Shown: piece by piece, positions 62,525 to 64,000 of the stretch
How positions within the stretch are numbered: the stretch's first letter is position 1
How the letters are laid out: each line of letters begins with the position of its first letter
NCBI RefSeq assembly: GCF_004339525.1
Contig: NZ_SMGE01000001.1
Location: forward strand, 1,922,001 to 1,986,000
DNA length: 64,000 nucleotides
Origin: Flavobacterium sp. 90
GTDB taxonomy: Bacteria; Bacteroidota; Bacteroidia; Flavobacteriales; Flavobacteriaceae
Direction: 5' to 3'
The notes under the pieces: generated by a model
Told to the model about the DNA's origin: nothing
What the model saw: the letters and a program-made list of their open reading frames with translations, nothing else
Databases searched by the model: none
Translations under genes and position numbers: made by a program

Positions 62525-63064
62525 TTATTTCTTCGCTACAAATCTTGGATCAGATTCCATTATGGTTCCGCAATTGTCGCAAGTTCTCAATTCTTCTGAA
62601 TTGTAGAAATGTTCGAAATGTGGCAAGAAGTCTTTCTCTATATTATGGAGTTCAAAAAATACTTCGTAAAGCTTATGATTGCAATTATCACAATGCCAAA
62701 GCAAGCCGTCAGTATATCCTTTTCCGGCACGTTTACGCTCGATTACTAAACCAATAGAACCCGCTGAACGAACTGGAGAATGCGGAATTTTTGCTGGATG
62801 CAAATACATATCGCCTGCATTTAACTCCATTTCTTTACGTTCGCCGTCTTCTTGAATTACAACTTTAATACTTCCTTCGAGTTGGTAAAAAAGTTCTTCG
62901 GTTTCGTTATAATGGTAGTCTTTTCGGGCATTTGGCCCCGCAACAATCATCACAATATAATCACCGGAATCAACATAAAGATTTTTGTTTCCAACAGGTG
63001 GTTTTAATAAATGACGATTTTCGTCGATCCATTTGGTAAGATTGAAAGGTTTTGCAATTGACAT
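62525..63064 (-). CDS. 3-hydroxyanthranilate 3,4-dioxygenase
   Basis: A 179-residue cupin enzyme that opens the ring of 3-hydroxyanthranilate in the kynurenine pathway. The iron ligands are His51 and Glu57 (RKDYHYNETEELFYQLEG, shown as key residues) and His95 (HPAKIPHSP), with substrate Arg47 and Arg99. The C-terminal rubredoxin-like site has Cys125, Cys128, Cys162 and Cys165 as in bacterial NbaC-type enzymes. Other kynurenine genes are not in the window. Confidence 0.92.
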   Translation of the reverse strand: MSIAKPFNLTKWIDENRHLLKPPVGNKNLYVDSGDYIVMIVAGPNARKDYHYNETEELFYQLEGSIKVVIQEDGERKEMELNAGDMYLHPAKIPHSPVRSAGSIGLVIERKRAGKGYTDGLLWHCDNCNHKLYEVFFELHNIEKDFLPHFEHFYNSEELRTCDNCGTIMESDPRFVAKK

Positions 63065-63114
63065 TTTTCTGAGGTACTAAATTTGTAAGTAGCTAAGTTA
63101 ATGAAAAGTTTTAT

Positions 63115-63196
63115 GTAGAGGCGCACAGCAGTGCGTCTTTATAATGCAAATTTATCGTTCTTGTTGGATTGGAGACGCACTGCTGTGCGCCTCTAC
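63115..63196. repeat. Pair of REP-like repeats
   Basis: The 24-bp unit at 63115-63138 is the exact reverse complement of 63173-63196, with a 34-nt loop. Each unit is itself a quasi-palindrome (GCGCACAGCAGTGCG). The same 24 bp occurs at 17333-17356. Confidence 0.8.
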
Positions 63197-63218
63197 AAAT
63201 GCGATTCGACGAAAACAT

Positions 63219-64000
63219 TTATTTCATCTCTTTTATTAAATAAATATAAACCGGAAAATGATCACTAAAACCAACTTCTGTCAAACTATGACGCAACGGA
63301 TATCCTTTATATTGCCCTGAAGTTTGAATTAGATAAGATCTACTAAATATTCCCGCTTTCCAATATTTAAAGGTCGAGAAATCTGGCTTTATTAGTGATT
63401 CTGTGATTATAATTTGGTCAAAAATATCCCAGGAATCTCGAAAAGCTATTGTTCCCAATCCTTTGTTTGCCAATTCTTCAAACGGATTGAAAACACCAAA
63501 CTCCGGAACTTCGCTCTTTTTCGCCTTTGCTCCGAGAGCAATTTTTACGCTTTTATTAAAAGGTCCGTCGTTTAAATCGCCCATTGTAATGACTTTTGCA
63601 TTGGGATTAATGTGTTGCAACGAGTCGATAATTTTTCGATTCAGGTTTGCTGCAGCTTCCCGAAATGGACTGCTTACTTTTTCTCCTCCAGATCTCGACG
63701 GCCAATGGTTCACAATAATATGTATTTCTTCATCTTCAAGAAAACCCGTAACTAATAACTGATCTCGTGTGAATATTCGATTGTTGCTTTCAATTTTAGG
63801 CTCGAGTTCATAATCTGTTTCTTCTTTTTTATCTTCTTTAATTGGAACCTTATTTTTGTAGATATATAAAGGTATATTAGAATAAGAAGTTGGTTTAAAA
63901 TGTTTTTTCTGATATAATAATGCAACATCAATTCCGCGTTTGTCAGGAGAATCAAAATGAATGATTCCGTAACCAAAGTCCACTAATTTATCCTGTTTGA
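63219..64000 (-). CDS. Endonuclease/exonuclease/phosphatase family protein (5' partial)
   Basis: At least 260 residues; the frame stays open to the window edge, so the N-terminus is outside. A GTG at 63983 is in frame but should not be taken as the start, since the protein continues upstream (KQDKLVDFGYG). Family motifs seen are FDSPDKRGIDVALLY, VNHWPSRSGG (catalytic Asn-His), GDLNDGPFN (Asp and Asn) and the terminal SDHFPVYIY. Members cleave DNA, RNA or phospholipid phosphates; the substrate is unknown. Confidence 0.85.
   Translation of the reverse strand, partial: KQDKLVDFGYGIIHFDSPDKRGIDVALLYQKKHFKPTSYSNIPLYIYKNKVPIKEDKKEETDYELEPKIESNNRIFTRDQLLVTGFLEDEEIHIIVNHWPSRSGGEKVSSPFREAAANLNRKIIDSLQHINPNAKVITMGDLNDGPFNKSVKIALGAKAKKSEVPEFGVFNPFEELANKGLGTIAFRDSWDIFDQIIITESLIKPDFSTFKYWKAGIFSRSYLIQTSGQYKGYPLRHSLTEVGFSDHFPVYIYLIKEMK

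Noticed and set aside
63219..63983. GTG at 63983 as the true start of the endonuclease/exonuclease/phosphatase gene
   Set aside because: The frame continues open to the window end and the family needs more N-terminal sequence, so the gene is cut by the window.

Overview
The window reads as a chromosomal segment of a Flavobacterium-like member of the Bacteroidota. The evidence is low GC, many promoters of the Bacteroidota type (-33 TTG, about 20 nt, -7 TAnnTTTG), TonB-dependent receptors with an N-terminal carboxypeptidase-like domain, a secreted enzyme with a type 9 secretion (T9SS) C-terminal sorting domain, a short NuoG without its molybdopterin-type domain, and AT-rich spacers filled with dispersed inverted repeats. 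No tRNA, rRNA, CRISPR array, transposase or prophage was seen.

Layout. 1-5.7 kb: the 3' end of an unknown gene, then a PKD/outer-membrane-barrel protein, a TPR-CHAT caspase-like protein with a membrane anchor, and an overlapping retropepsin-like aspartic protease. 5.8-12.9 kb: a tetR-tolC-hlyD-RND efflux operon and a separate yceI gene; both carry the same 28-bp operator, which defines a small local regulon. 13.0-14.0 kb: polyprenyl diphosphate synthase. 14.2-21.2 kb: a trehalose-type locus (TonB receptor, MFS transporter, trehalase) with a divergent lacI and two palindromic operators. 21.3-23.3 kb: small envelope and hypothetical genes. 23.4-27.5 kb: sucA-sucB, the 2-oxoglutarate dehydrogenase E1 and E2. 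27.7-36.3 kb: two TonB siderophore-receptor/PepSY reductase units for iron uptake. 36.5-40.6 kb: MORN protein, periplasmic thioredoxin, aspS and a cold-shock protein. 40.8-54.3 kb: a complete 14-gene nuoA-N operon for complex I. 54.4-55.2 kb: a Bax-inhibitor-1 family protein. 55.8-58.7 kb: a T9SS-secreted pectate lyase. 58.7-64 kb: an ALDH7-type dehydrogenase, a periplasmic class II cyclic-nucleotide phosphodiesterase, a tail-to-tail toxin/HTH pair, 3-hydroxyanthranilate dioxygenase, and the start-truncated end of an endonuclease/exonuclease/phosphatase family gene.

How the parts work together. Central energy metabolism (sucAB, nuoA-N, a possible menaquinone side-chain synthase) sits beside envelope uptake systems (trehalose, siderophores, pectin). 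The strongest new regulatory signal is the GGAAACT(A/T/C)-N12-(T/A)AGTTTCC operator, present three times: once over the tetR/efflux promoter and twice around the yceI promoter, with identical spacing to the -7 box in both promoters. Other items to follow up are the CHAT/aspartic-protease overlap, a 3'-to-3' toxin/regulator pair with an 18-bp-arm operator, an iron-locus motif shared by both siderophore receptors, and long inverted repeats inside operons. Several genes have upstream TTG or ATG codons that fall inside or before the promoter -7 box, so their starts were moved downstream.
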